Source: Copromyces sp. CBS 386.78
Taxonomy: Eukaryota; Ascomycota; Sordariomycetes; Sordariales; Sordariaceae
DNA: 64,000 bases
Assembly: GCA_030685235.1 (NCBI GenBank)
Contig: MU839166.1
Span: 1 to 64,000, forward strand
Direction of reading: 5' to 3'
Part shown: one piece after another, positions 22,874 to 34,589 of the stretch
Position numbering within the stretch: position 1 is the stretch's first letter
Layout: the number at the start of each line of letters is the position of its first letter
Translations under genes and position numbers: made by a program
The notes under the pieces: model-generated
Told to the model about the DNA's origin: nothing
Databases searched by the model: none
What the model saw: only the letters and a program-made list of their open reading frames with translations

Positions 22874-25800
22874 CTAGGAAGTCTGAATAGCGGTTGGCGC
22901 ACTCCTAGACCACGCACTATCCCTCCCCCTGTATCCACCTCTGCCCCTAGCCTGCTGGTGCGACCCATGAGGTCCCGTGGGAGGTCCGCTAGGTCCCTGG
23001 TCATTAGGTGAAGGAGCGTCCCTGCCGCTGCCACGACCTCCAGGCATGCCGCGCTGGCTGTGAGGCGCATTAGGAAGACGGCCACCGCGCGGTGCACCGC
23101 CGCCACGACGAGGGTTGCTGCGCGTCCTGCTAAAGGGAATAGTCACCGCCGTGACAAAGGGCGGATGACGGTCAGTTCCGGGGAAGGCAATGCGAATGAC
23201 GCTGCCGATTCCGTTCGAGCTGGTGTCAATGCGGATGGGCTCGGCGCTGGTTGTGAGAGGGAAGAGTTTCCGATGAAGAGCCTTGGGTGCTGGTGCGTGG
23301 GTAGGCGCCCAGGCCATCTCAGGAAGCTCAGTAGGGATCCGTACAGTGGGCAAGGAGCCCATCTCCTGCTCCTCAAAGCAATCCTCGTCCATGTCCTTGG
23401 TTGTAGGAGACGCTTCGGCCATCATGGCGGCGGTAAGCGACACCGTAACAGTCGCTTCCGCGTGCTCATAGGCAGCGCGGCTCGTCGAATCAACTCCCGG
23501 AGCTGGTTTCTGTTGCGAGTGGGAAGGCTTGCGAGCGCCGAGAAGGCTGTCAATTCGAGCCTGCCAGGGGCTACCCGGGGTAGATGCTGGTGCACGCTCC
23601 TCGCCCTTGTACGCAGCCGTGTTAGCCCACGAGAAGGACGGGCCTTGCGGCTTGGGGGCCTCGTAATTTTCTACCTTGGGTTCCTCTCTCGCCTGAGAGG
23701 GAGGTGGCAGGCGAACCTGAGGCCTGGGCGTAGGAATGCAGACATGGGGATTCTTGACATCGCCGTCAAAGGCCGGATGTCCCGTTGTCTCCGTATCGGG
23801 GGGAGGCGGCGAAGGGGAATGAGGGCGTTGGTACTCGGCAGCAGCCATGGTCTGTTGACGGCTGGGGAAGAACCTAGACGAGGTACGTGGTGCCGCGCCG
23901 GCATTAGCGAGGATAGCTGTATTCGCAGCCGGGGGTTGTGCTTGTTGAGAAGCCTGACCGGCAACCCAAGGGTTCTCTTTTCCAACCCGGACGGTTTGTC
24001 GAGGGCCAGCCTCGACCCTCATACCGTTTTCGTCAAGCTTGGTCGGACGCCAGACATCCTTGACAGCAGGCTGGATGTCCTCAACCGTGAGCCCCTTCTC
24101 AGCCCGGCGACGATCCTGCTCAGCGAATCTGTCCTTGAGCATGGCCTCGAAGGCCTGGTCGTTGAGACGCGCAGCACTGACCCATTGGTTCGCCTTGGCT
24201 TGTCGTTCGCTTTCAGACAGAGGAGCGGCGGGTGCGTTGGAATGAGTAGGTGGGGCTATGGGCGGCAGCCGAGCGGGAGCACCGTCGGGGAACAGATTGG
24301 TCTTGGGGCCCATGGTGTTCCGGCTTGGGGGTGCGATTGGGCCGGGTGGCTTGTTCGATACCGGAGGAGGCGATGTGCCTAGGTCGGGGTTAAAGGTGCC
24401 GTTTCCTAGAGTGCGATTATTGGTAGGAGGACCCCAGACGTTCTTGGTTGAGGTCTGCGAACCCCACGTAGTAGCTGTGTATCGCCCTTGTTGCTTAGCG
24501 CTGCTAGACCAAAGGGGTTGTTGGCGGTTGTCAAGAGGCTCAGAATCCGGTAGAATTTGTTGAGGGACTCCGTCCGGCTGCTGTTCGACTTTTTCGGGTT
24601 GAGTGGTTGTGGGCGTTTTGACTTCTGCCTTCTCCGTCGTCGGCTTTTGTTCGTCACTTGTGCCTGCCTGGGGCGCTCCCTCCGTTGCAGAAGCGGGATG
24701 CTCCTTCGCTGCAGCCTTCTTGGCACTGTTGGATTCTGGGGCAGGACCCAGCGCCTGCAACTTGAGCCTGATACGCTCTTCGCGAGCTGCCTTCTCGCGC
24801 TCTTCTTCTTCCATGCGCCGTTTCCTGGCCGCCTCGACCTTCTCACGCATCAGCCTCTTCTGAAGCTCAATGTCTTGCTCCGTCACCAAAGGCACTTGTT
24901 CCTGGACAGGCGGCGGCCCAACTGGGGGCACCCCAACCATATCAGCAGCAACGTGATGATGCGGCACCGGCGCTGCGTGAGCCACCGCTGGAGAAACCCG
25001 CGGTGGCCAACCCTGGTTGTGTGGGTGAGGGTGAGGGTGACGGGGACCGTATTGCAAGCCAGAAGGTGAAAAGTTCCTCGGTGACCCTGGGCCATCACTA
25101 CCGGCAGTCATCGATTCGCGCCTGGCGTTGATAATCTCAGGGGGCTGCAATGGTTGCTCAAAGCCCTTGGCACGGTTCAAGAAGCCGCTGCTAACACCAC
25201 TGACGTTGGATGAGCCGCGCCTACGGCCGTATGGCACATGCTGATCGCTAGTCCTGTGTGTTTGGAATGCGGCAGAGGGCTCGGCCGGGCCGTGGTGATC
25301 GTTGTGGGCAGGGCGTTGCAAGACAGAAGGCTGTCTGCCGTACTGGGGCTCTGGGCGCATCGATCCACGACGCTCCTGCACGGGTTCGTAGCGTCCGGAA
25401 TGTGAATTATATAGTTCTCTGTTTCCACCACCGCCAGACCCGTCTCTCCATGGTCCTCTGCTGAAATCATCCGCGGCAATTTCCTTTGGTCCCGGAGGTC
25501 CCGGAGGGGGAAAGCCGGAATATTGAGTTGGCCCGTCTCTCTGGGGATATCTCGATGCATGGTGACTCGGTGGCAGAGGTTCGGCGACCATAGGGGACAC
25601 TTTCTCGACCTTTGGTATCGGTGCCCAGGGCGACTTGACAGGCGCTGGTGGCGCGGGAGGCTTTGCTACGAGGGTAGGCTTCTCGGCGGCGCCCTTGAGA
25701 ATAAGACCCTTTCCAGACCCCAGGACTCCAGGTTTAATGACAGACGCGTAGCCTGGGGCAGGCGATTTCGGTTTCTCCGTAGCCACAGTTTCCTTGACGA

Positions 25801-26729
25801 TTTCGATAGGTTGTAGAACGGGTTCCGGTTCGGGTGCTGGCGCGGACGGGGACGGGGAATTCTCTTCGGCATGTGGAATAGCAATCTTGGTACCATCCTT
25901 CCATGTGATGGTCTCCGGTGCCCAATCTTCGTCGTCATCGTCAATGTCGGCCCAATTCGCCTGGCCTTTGGTATCTTCTGGTTGGAGACGGCTCGCCATG
26001 TGAATTCCGTATTTCTTTAGTTCCTCGTCGGTATACTTTTTCGGCTCGGGGGGTGGGACAGCTGCCCTGTTTGTTAGCTATCCACAAGTCCGTCTCGTCT
26101 GGCATGGGTATATGCTCACGTCTATTCTTGTTCCACACGGCATTTGGATCTGGCGCACTACCCGTTTTGCCATTAGCGCCCATGGCAGATTTGACCGACC
26201 CGCTTCCCGTCTTTGCGATGAGCCTGGGCCGAGCCGTCAGACTTCCAAGGGCAGAGCTGAGGGTCGCTGTCGCTGCAGGCTTCTCGGCGACCTTGGCAGG
26301 GGCGGCCGGCGCAGGGGCTTTTGTAGTGAGAAATTTTTGGTTGACATTGATGGCCTTGAAGGCAGTGGGCTTCTTGACAGTCGAAGAAGTGCGGGGCTTG
26401 TCGTCCTTGCTTTTCGCTGCTTCATTGTCGGATCCTCCGCTAACACTGACTTCGGCCGAGGTTACCGCTTCATTCGCGATGTCGGATATGTGCTTGTTCT
26501 CAATCTCTTCCGTAGCAGGGCTGGCAGTCTCGCCTGTTACTTGCGACTGGTCGAGGGGAGCATTTTGCGCGTCCGGGGCATCGATCTTGATAGCCTGAGG
26601 AGAGGGTGAGCGGGTCAGTGCACAGAGGCGCCTGAGAGGAGTGGGCTGGCTACTCACAGGCTCGGCCTCGGAAGTTACGTGTGTTGCATCATCAGATCGG
26701 TCCTTTGCTACCTCAGCGGCCAACATCAT
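22874..26729 (-). CDS. large RGG-box and coiled-coil protein, function unknown
   Basis: I do not recognise this family. Exons are 26729-26658, 26594-26120 and 26061-22874 (1244 aa), with introns of 63 nt (in frame) and 58 nt. The second intron uses the acceptor GGGCAG at its end, which alone restores the frame and gives PVPPPEPKKYTDEELKKYGI. An acidic motif follows (WADIDDDDEDWAPETITW, about residue 218). Then comes a long Pro/Gly/Ser-rich disordered region, a basic coiled coil (LQKRLMREKVEAARKRRMEE, about 580-620), and W-containing short motifs repeated through the middle. The C-terminus has RGG-type repeats (RRGGGAPRGGR, GGRGSGRD, ARGRGGYRGRD). RGG boxes usually bind RNA, so a role in mRNA handling is plausible but not shown. 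The start could lie further upstream if a 5' exon exists. Confidence 0.75.
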
Positions 26730-28460
26730 ACGCTGTGAGATTTCTGGTATTGGTCGGTTCGACGAGGGGGTGCTGGAATCGCAAGGGCTCGCGTAATGCG
26801 CCGGGGTATCTCGAGACTAAAGAAAGACGTGGAGGGATAAGTCGATGGTAGACTGTTTGGGTGAAGATTCCGTCAGTATTGCTGCTGAATATGTGCTGGA
26901 TATTGCATGCAGTGGGACAAAAGAGCGCGCGCCGAATATGCGATGCGACTTTTTGCGCAACAAGATGCCTGACCAGACAGAGCTGAGACCAAGGTGAAAG
27001 AAGGGTGCGGGGGATGGGAGAGGAAGAGCGAGGGGAGAAAGAACAGGCAGGCGGCGAGGTCGAGGTGAAGTGCAAGAAGGGGCCAGTTAACCTGGGGAAG
27101 TTGCCTGCAGCGGCGTGAAGGAGGGTTTAGGTTCGGGCAGAAGGTGGTGGTGTTGAGCAACCAGACTATAGTGGTGTAGAAGTAGGCAGGTACGTACCCC
27201 TCCTTAATGTCGTTTTGGGGACAGAATGGGCTGAAGCTTGGTTGGAGGCCAACTTACAATGCGAATGGAATCCTTGTTACCTTGGGGAAAAGGAAATAAG
27301 GTAAGGAGAGGGGGGATGAGGAGGGAAACGACAACGGACGTTGTGGTTGTGAAGGTGAGGGTCAGGTAGAGTTTCGGTATGGAGGTGGGTGCAGCAAGAT
27401 GGAAAATGGAAGTGGATTACTGAGGTGGCTCACCACTCCGTGTCCCGTCAGGTCCCCGTCACACTGTCACTGACTGGGCTGAGGCGAGCAGGCTGGAGGG
27501 ACTTGAGGGGACTGCAGCAGGGGACTCAGGTCAACCAACTGGCTGTTGTCACCTGCTCTGACGGATGATGTGTCTCTGGCTCTATCTCGTCAACAAACAA
27601 GAAACAAGACTGCTTACCTTGATATTATCTCTCCGTTTGCTCTACACTCACCACAGTGACTCGTTGCGACTGACAGTGGAAATTCAAGTTGAGGTGCCGT
27701 CGAAAGGCCACTGCAGAGAGACGGAGCTGCTGTTGTTCAGGTGGCACCCATGCTTTGTTTCCGGCCTAGCGCAGACCCGGCCGGCCATCCCAGAGACCCG
27801 CACCAAAGGGAGCTTGGACCGCTTTCTCCAGACTGGCCCAATGGCAGTGCACGGGCGACATGATCAAACGGCAAGGCTGCAAGCGAGAACTAGGGGTCCT
27901 TCTCACATTCAACAAGACAACACACGCCTCGTCTATGTCCATGCGTCATGGAGAGCTCGTCGAGAGATACAAGTTGCCATTGATATGTTAGTGGCGGTGG
28001 AATATTCTACATGGCTCATGATGCTTGTTAATTTCAGTCTTTGGGGCTTCTCTTACAACAAACACCCCCTTGTAAAAGGTTAAACTAACAGACTGAAACT
28101 GACAAGCTCGAGACTCCGTACAGTCACCGGGTTTCATTGATCTGGAACTATCAGATCATGATCCAGGGTGCCGTCTTGTCCAGATTGATTCAAGCCTGCT
28201 CCAGCTTCCACGTGCTTGATCTTCCGCTTCCATCTCCATACTGGCCGCCAAACCGTCGCCCTACCTGCAAGATTGAATGTGATTCGTTTCATGTTAGTCT
28301 CCCCGTTTGACATCACATCATCAAGATCCGCCGTTTGGAGGTGCCTAGGGGAACCACTCCATCTATTGGATAGCACTTATATACACGGCTGATTTCTTGT
28401 ATTGTTCATCGCCAAGTAGGGAAAAGGGATATCTCATGTTTAATATGTTCCGCCCCACGC
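26730..28460. other. 1.7 kb intergenic: RGG-gene upstream region and ATP17 3' flank
   Basis: Purine-rich on the + strand from 27000 to 27420, consistent with a pyrimidine-rich leader of the minus-strand RGG gene. A frame at 27565-28083 has no recognisable features and weak codon bias. Confidence 0.45.
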
Positions 28461-29378
28461 TTAGTGAGCGTTGTTCTTGTGGTGGCCTTTTTGTTTTGTC
28501 CCATGTCAGCACATTTGTCCTCATTTCTCTCTCTAAGATGATCAGGCCACTTACGGAGGTGGAAGTAGTAGTTCTGGGCATAACCGACGATCAGGAGACC
28601 GACAATGGCGTGAACGACGGCTGTTTTTCCCCCATGTCAGCATTTCCCCTGCTCTGTTACTCCTCCAGCATTTTTCCATTCTCTCTCGTATCTCTGCCGG
28701 TATCTCGGGACCAAGGGTGACGTACGCTTGACGGTAGGGTTCTTGCCAAAGTGCTTAGCCTGGTACTTGCCCCAGAAGCCGGAAGCCTTGATCTCGGGAG
28801 CGGGACCGCGGGGAAGCTTCTCGTAGAAGGAGACGACGCGCTTCATGGCGACGGCATCGGGAGCACCGCCAATGGCCTGGAAATTGGGGGGTTGTCGAGT
28901 TAGCCACTGGACCTCCTGGTTCTGTATATCTCGCCAATCGCATCGTATGATTTCCTCCTCTTCCCATTTCCCCCCTAGTTTCTTGTCCTGCTCGTCTTGT
29001 CTCGTTGTTGCTGGTCATGAGTTGCTGGTCGTTGTTGATTCCTTCATTGTCGTGTCCGTATCATCCGGGTTAATTTGTTGCTTTGCACGCATTTCCGTAT
29101 TTCGCCCATTGCCGGTTTCCCCATCTTCCTTGCTCTTTCTCTCCCATCATTGCCCATTGCAGCAGTTGTCGCACTTGGTAACCAAGCCCATGTCGTATCT
29201 CGTCTATCGCATCATGTCTCGTCGGAATCGCAGCTGAATCCAAATCGAACGTACCTTGGGAGAGGCGACCTAGCACACATGCAATGTCAGCATCATGCTC
29301 TGCACATGCCCAATTTCCAACAAAACTCACCTTGGGGGGGATAAGGGTAGAGAGCGCACGGCGGGTGACGAAGCTCAT
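28461..29378 (-). CDS. atp17: mitochondrial F1Fo-ATP synthase subunit f (Atp17)
   Basis: Small membrane subunit of the Fo sector of ATP synthase. It is split into five coding exons: 29378-29331, 29269-29255, 28876-28726, 28620-28555 and 28486-28461, giving 101 aa. Exon 2 is only 15 nt and encodes VASPK. The introns are 61, 378, 105 and 68 nt. The joined protein has an N-terminal mitochondrial presequence (MSFVTRRALSTLIPPK) and the core VVSFYEKLPRGPAPEI and GFWGKYQAKHF. Next come a single membrane span (HAIVGLLIVGYAQNYYFHL) and the end RHHKNNAH. All junctions keep frame and use GT-AG. Divergent from the complex I 21-kDa gene. Confidence 0.92.
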
Positions 29379-29835
29379 TTTGGCGGTCGGTGGGTGGTTC
29401 AGCACTTGCACAGAGGTGTTGTTCCGGGTTTGGCGATGTTGTCAACGGGATTTGAGCTGTTAAAACGCAAGGACCTTCTTTTGGCGACGGCGGAGGGGTG
29501 TGCACGGGCCACTCACTCATCCATTTCCTCCGTCTCTCACTTCTTGCGCGGTTGTTTCCGGCTGGCCAATTGGAGAGGACATGGTGGGGGGTTGGGCTTG
29601 GCACTGACGGCTTCGAACTTCCAGAGCCTCATGGTCACATTGGTCAGTGCTTCTCCCCGACTTCCACTTGCTTGACACTGAGGATCACAATCACTTGCGA
29701 CTTCAATTGCGGCTCCTCTTTTCGCGGTGGGAATTGGACGACGACCAAGCTCCCCGAATCCACCGTGTACTCCTCTTCCGACTCCATCGATACGGTCGAC
29801 GGTATAATTGATAGAAGCTACGATATCGAACCACC
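29379..29835. promoter_or_regulatory. divergent promoter between ATP synthase subunit f and complex I 21-kDa subunit
   Basis: 457 bp separate two nuclear genes for mitochondrial respiratory complexes. Near the middle, GGCCAATTGG (29565-29573) carries overlapping CCAAT boxes on both strands, a possible binding site for the fungal HAP/CBF complex that controls respiratory genes. Binding is inferred, not shown. Confidence 0.55.
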
Positions 29836-30749
29836 ATGTCTGCACTACGAATTACCACGGCCTCGGCGGCGCGCATGTTGCGCACGAATGCCATGACCCC
29901 CAGAGCTTCTGTCATGGGTCGTCGAGCAGCCAGCAGCGGCACCGACGACTCTGCGGTTCGCTCTGCGGAAGCCGCCCGCGTGCCCGAGAAGCTCCCAAAG
30001 GAGGACTCGCCCATGAACACGCCCAAGCGGAACTCGCCCGATTACGATGTTCCTGTTGATATAGCCACTTCGTATGCGCCCCCGGCGGTGTTATAAACCA
30101 CCATGTTCCAACAACTACACATGGAAATCATCCCGTCTTTCCATAAATAACACGAAATCATGTAACGTTCAGTATGGCTTCAGAGAGAGCTGCGACTGTT
30201 CTGACAATTCAACTCAATTGCAGCACCTGGACCCCAGTCCCCAAGAACATCCAAAATGGTTCCGAGGAAGGCATCCTCCCCGCGGCCGTCGTCTCCGGTG
30301 CTCCCATGGAACTCCAAGCCCGTACAGTCCGGTAAGTAAGCCAGGCACCTCAGCTCCCGTCCGTCAATCAATCCCGTATCAATCCGTCACAACTCTTCTT
30401 CATGCATCCGAATAATGTACTAACATTATTGCCGGCCGGCAGCATCTTCCTCCCCTCCAAACCCGCCACCCAATCCTCCAACTCGCGCGTGCTCTGGCGC
30501 ATGGACTGGGACGTCCTCGAAAAGGGCCACAGATGGGAGAACCAGCTGATGGGCTGGCAGTCGTCGGGCGACTTCGTCCAGGGCACGCACCTCAACTTCC
30601 GCACCAAGGAGGAGGCCATTGCCTTTGCCGAGAAGCAGGGGTACGAGTATTTCGTGCAGGAGCCGAACCAGCGCCACTTTACGCCCAAGGCGTACGCCAA
30701 CAACTTTATGTACAGCCCCAAGAAGTTGAAGGTTGTTAGGACCAAGTAA
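29836..30749 (+). CDS. nuo-21: complex I 21-kDa subunit (NUO-21, NDUFS4/AQDQ homologue)
   Basis: Accessory subunit of mitochondrial NADH:ubiquinone oxidoreductase in the matrix arm. Exons are 29836-30071, 30224-30331 and 30443-30749 (216 aa). The introns are 152 and 111 nt, the second with GTACTAAC. The N-terminus is an Arg/Ala/Ser-rich mitochondrial presequence (MSALRITTASAARMLR). The mature part carries the family pattern: ARTVRIFLPSK, then LWRMDWDVLEKGHRWENQLM, GWQSSGD, FRTKEEAIAFAEKQGYEY, and a C-terminal YANNFMYSPKKLKVVRTK. Length and motifs fit the Neurospora 21-kDa subunit. Convergent with Gid8. Confidence 0.95.
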
Positions 30750-31759
30750 AGTTGTCCTGACCGTTGGGGAGAGATGGGCATGGCATGGCATGGCAGGGCT
30801 GCACAAAGCCGGTACTAGCTACCTACTACCTTGGCCCGGTGTCGGTTCTGTTGCTGCTCTGCGCGCGCAAGGGGAAGAGTGGGATGTGGAATGTGCGAAA
30901 AGAGGGATCACAGCAACCTCTGTGGCTACGAACCGCTACAGGCTACAGGTACAAAGAAAGAGGGAAGAACGGAAACCTCTGAGACGAACAAAGTACAGAA
31001 AGACTGTCTGTTTGGTCTGTAGACTAAATATGGGAAACAACGGAACCATAGAATGATGTACCAATCAACCTAGAGCATTCGTTTTGCACATATTGCCCAT
31101 CTTGGCACCTCTGTTGGTTTTTTGTATCGTGTTTGCATAAGGACGGAGGGATCATGTATGAAGCGGAAGAGGATCACCAGTCGAGAAAGCACGGGTGGTT
31201 GGAGGACACTGACATTAAGCCTGGGACTTAAGAACAATAACTTGGTGGACAAGACGGAGGTAATCGACTTGTGCATCGTTGTGGAACTGGATGTAGACAA
31301 CCTCTATTCGTGAGCTGTAAGGAACACGACAGACATCATACGGTAACATGACACTCTATAGTTGAGACAGAAAGCGGGACACAGAATCACAACACCAGAA
31401 TGAGAACGACTGTTGACCATCAAAATATTATGTATTGTATTGTGTCAATGGAGCACCGAGTCCTGAGACCTCGTCTTCTGATAATGATAATGCGGTGAAC
31501 CAACCCGCTGGCAATACTTCATGCCCCAATAGCAACCAAAAGGCGTCATGTTCTACCGCCTGTCCGAACGCCTTTCAACATGCATCAAATCGTTAAAACC
31601 TCCAATCATAACGATGAACGCCAGTCCGGTATAAAAAAAAAAAGAAGAATCGAAAAGAAAGCAAAAGGCAACCTCGTCCGTCTCCGGATACTAGAGGTCT
31701 ACCGTCGTTACAATACGCATAGGTCGAGATCGTCTCATAACCGTGCCCTTGCGATGATC
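30750..31759. other. convergent 3' intergenic region of NUO-21 and GID8
   Basis: About 1 kb with a short GGCATG repeat at 30778-30797 and an A-run at 31630-31640. No supported gene. Confidence 0.5.
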
Positions 31760-32955
31760 CTAGCTCAAAATCATCGGCTCATGCACATTATCGTCCCCAT
31801 TGTTGAGGCCCAGCTCGATACGGTCAGGAAGATTTCTCTTCTTGGACCGAGAAGATGACTCAGCCCAGGCACGCATGCGAACGAGTTGACGGATAGCAGC
31901 TTCACGCCGGTCCATGTGTCGATGCAGGACTGCCTCATTCACTTGATCTGCCGTGTTACGGCGCAGGTCAGAGTGGAGGAGCGCGGCCAGGTCGGGCTGG
32001 AGCTTGTCAGGCGGGAAGATGAGCAAGGCCATCGTTTTCTCGAGCTCCTTCAGGAACTGCTCGTTAGAGGCAGCGCGAGGAGCGAGCTTCTCCTGGGCAA
32101 AGTTGATAGCCGCTGTGGGATCATAGCCTCTGGCGTTGCGGATGAGCTCAATAAGCTGCAACCGAAGCAGGGAGAAGTGCAGGTGAGGATCACTGTCGAG
32201 GATCTGAGCAACTTTGTTAGTCAAGGTTCGACAGAGGTGAATTGCATGACAGAAAAGTTGATGTATGGTTGAGAAATCATAAAGAAGTGGTTGGTTCTCA
32301 TCAAAGAGCCCGAAGACTAGCCCAAAGGTCGACCCGAAGGTCAACCCAAAGGTTCACCCGAAGGCTTATGCGTGGTGCATGATTGAAACTCGTGTTCTAA
32401 TCATCTCAAGGGAGGGAAGAGGTGTGCAGGATAGAGGGTTGAACCTACACCAGGGTCAAGCTCATTGAGGTCCGAGATGGCCTTCTGGATGTTTCCAACA
32501 TGGATGGCATGCTGGATTTCCTGACGAGCATTGATGGTAGGGTCTTCCTGCCTGGGCTTCAAGTTTGCCTCCTTTTGAAACTTTTCGGCGGCCTTGGGAT
32601 ATCCCTCCATCATCAGGTAGTCGAGGATCAGAGCATTGATGTCACTGTGATGCTGTTAGCTATTGTCCAGCACCAAACAACGTGTGATGGTGATTTCGAT
32701 CAAGAGACAAAACGGGTACAGCAAAGTTCAGGGATTTCGAGATTAGATGCAGAGTTTCTCCTCATGGATATCAGAGAGATTCCCATTAAATGCGATCATC
32801 ATGTTGCTGGGTGCGGTGTTGGGGACGCAAGTGAAGGATGAAGCTTACCTCTTTGGCGACTTGACGTCGGCCACCTTGGTTTCGAAAGCATGTTTGGAAG
32901 GAGTTGCAGTCGAAGTTGAGGAGGTCTGTGATTGTATGCGACGGTGAGGGTCCAT
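31760..32955 (-). CDS. gid8: GID/CTLH ubiquitin ligase complex subunit Gid8
   Basis: Scaffold subunit of the GID/CTLH E3 ligase that degrades gluconeogenic enzymes and other targets. Exons are 32955-32849, 32644-32449 and 32203-31760, giving 248 aa. Domain order is LisH (about 36-68, INALILDYLMMEGYPKAAEK), CTLH (ARQEIQHAIHVGNIQKAI through LLRLQLIELIRN) and CRA (LQPDLAALLHSDLRRNTADQ). Intron 2 (32204-32448, 245 nt) is unusually long and contains a five-copy 12-bp tandem repeat. Its donor is taken as GTAGGT at 32448, because only this keeps frame (DPG-ILDSDPH). The C-terminal end is basic and extends past the CRA core. Confidence 0.93.
32309..32368. repeat. five-copy 12-bp tandem repeat inside a GID8 intron
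   Basis: Five contiguous 12-mers of the form CCCRAAGGTCRA run from 32309 to 32368. Alternate units differ at position 4 (CCCG/CCCA), as if a 24-bp unit had been duplicated. Confidence 0.85.
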
Positions 32956-33714
32956 CGTTGGTGCTTGCCGATGACGTTGGTAGTTGGTGGTGGTGGTAGT
33001 GTGGGATATCCAGCCGGTCCGTGGGAGCAGTGAAGCAGACGGGTATCGACGGCGGGGAGTGGTAGAGGCGCAAAGGCAGATGTGGGATTGGGGACAAATA
33101 AGCCGCCTCCTGGTGGATGATGAGCCAGAACGCTGCTAGCCAAACTGCCGCATTGGTTTCCCTTCACGTGTGCCAGCACATTGATGAAGTCACCGAATGC
33201 CGCACGCGCGCGAGCGGTGGACCGAAACCGGAAGGCCGGTTGTGGTTGGAAGAGATGGAAATAGAAGAGAAGAAAATTGGGATAAGCAGAGTTTCGGCGT
33301 AGAAATAGTTTTTTTTTTGCGCAGATGGAGGGGGACGAGAAGAGATTGCGGATATTGACGTGGAGTGGGAGCCGAGTGGAAGCAGGCGGCAGAATTGAAC
33401 CAACGGAAGAGGATCAAAAGACGGAAGCAAATGCGGTCCGTGCACAACTTAGGTCCCTTAGTTGTTTCTCAGGATCCACTTTGGCGGGGCAACACCGCCT
33501 GGCCCGCACACCTCACCATTGGAACAGATGAGGGCATCACGACTGTTAGACGACAAGAAGGAGCGCAAGTCTATGAGATGGGAAGGCACACTCGGCCAGC
33601 CACAGATGGAAGGCAGGTTGGCCACAAGAATCATGATTTGTGTACAATGTAAACCCAACCTCCCCAAGCCTCGAGAATGTTGTTCTTCTCTCTACCCAGT
33701 CAACTGGTAACAGA
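32956..33714. other. GID8 upstream region
   Basis: About 760 bp upstream of GID8, with a T-run at 33309-33318 and AG-rich DNA. No supported gene before the HET-like relic. Confidence 0.4.
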
Positions 33715-34432
33715 CCCTTCTTCGCTTATATCTGAGCTTCAACTTGCCCTGCCATCCGTTCCCCAGCTGGACGTGGGCGGGCTGGAAGACGTGTATGGTT
33801 GAGGGCGAGATATTGTATTCCATGGTGTTTGATAGCCGCACCAAGATTGTTGTAGAGTACGAGGTGGAAGTTGCATCCTCAGCCTCGAGCCCAGGCCTCG
33901 CACAAGCGCCAAAGGCAACAAAATGGAGGCGACTGGACTGGGAGCGAGAAAACGAAGAGATGCTGGAACTGGCACGAAATGGGGCTTACAAGATCCCGAC
34001 ACATCTGATTATCAGGGGAACCGTTCTGGATATGAGGCTCAAGTGGCAGGATGGCGAGAAGAACGACGACGCGTCATGGCAGGAGAAGGTCGGGAAATGG
34101 ACGGTTATGAAAGGGGAGGAGCTTTCTTTCCCGTGGAGGGGGTTGTTGGAGGATCCGGAATCTGAAGGCCGTACTACCTTAGTAAGGGGGGAGAGATACA
34201 GGCCCTCGCCCTGATACTAGCAGGACGGGCCTTTTCGGGCGAGGCGGACGGGGTTCTGTTTGCGTTGTTATTGAGGCCTGTGACGAGGATATTGGATGAA
34301 GGACCGGAAACGGTGTATGAAGGCGTACACAAGACGGAATTGTTCCCTGTGAAGAAGAAAAAGAAGAAATATAAAGCTGAGTGGACACCGTTGGCTATGT
34401 TGTTTAGGGAGATGGAGGTGGGATTGTGTTGA
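33715..34432 (+). pseudogene. broken fragment of a HET-domain (heterokaryon incompatibility-like) gene
   Basis: A plus-strand reading frame without a proper start begins near 33715 and soon reads FPSWTWAGWK, the PSWxWAGW motif that usually closes a HET domain in fungal incompatibility-type genes. The frame continues with regular codon bias (LIIRGTVLDMRLKWQDGEKN) to a stop at 34212-34214. From about 34180 the coding signal moves to another frame (IQALALILAGRAFSGEADG, then LFALLLRPVTRIL) and ends at 34432 (TPLAMLFREMEVGLC). So the gene lacks its N-terminal HET part and has a frameshift around 34170-34190. A very short intron (about 39 nt) does not restore the frame. The alternative is an unannotated spliced gene or an assembly error. 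Confidence 0.5.
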
Positions 34433-34589
34433 GTTATACAATCTAATACTGGTTTATTTGTTAGCTGATGGGGGAAAGCAAGTGGCTGCGGTTATCAAAG
34501 GTGAGAAGGATGAAAATGCTAGAAGGGTAGTTGGTATATATAGGGTCAGTCTCTGGTAGAATCGGTCCATGTAAAACGGATCATCTTAG

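Noticed and set aside
27565..28083. 172-codon open frame upstream of the RGG gene
   Set aside because: No family motifs or codon bias; probably chance.
34200..34240. Possible 39-nt intron joining the two frames of the HET-like relic
   Set aside because: Too short for this genome, where the shortest intron is about 47 nt, and it does not restore the second reading frame.
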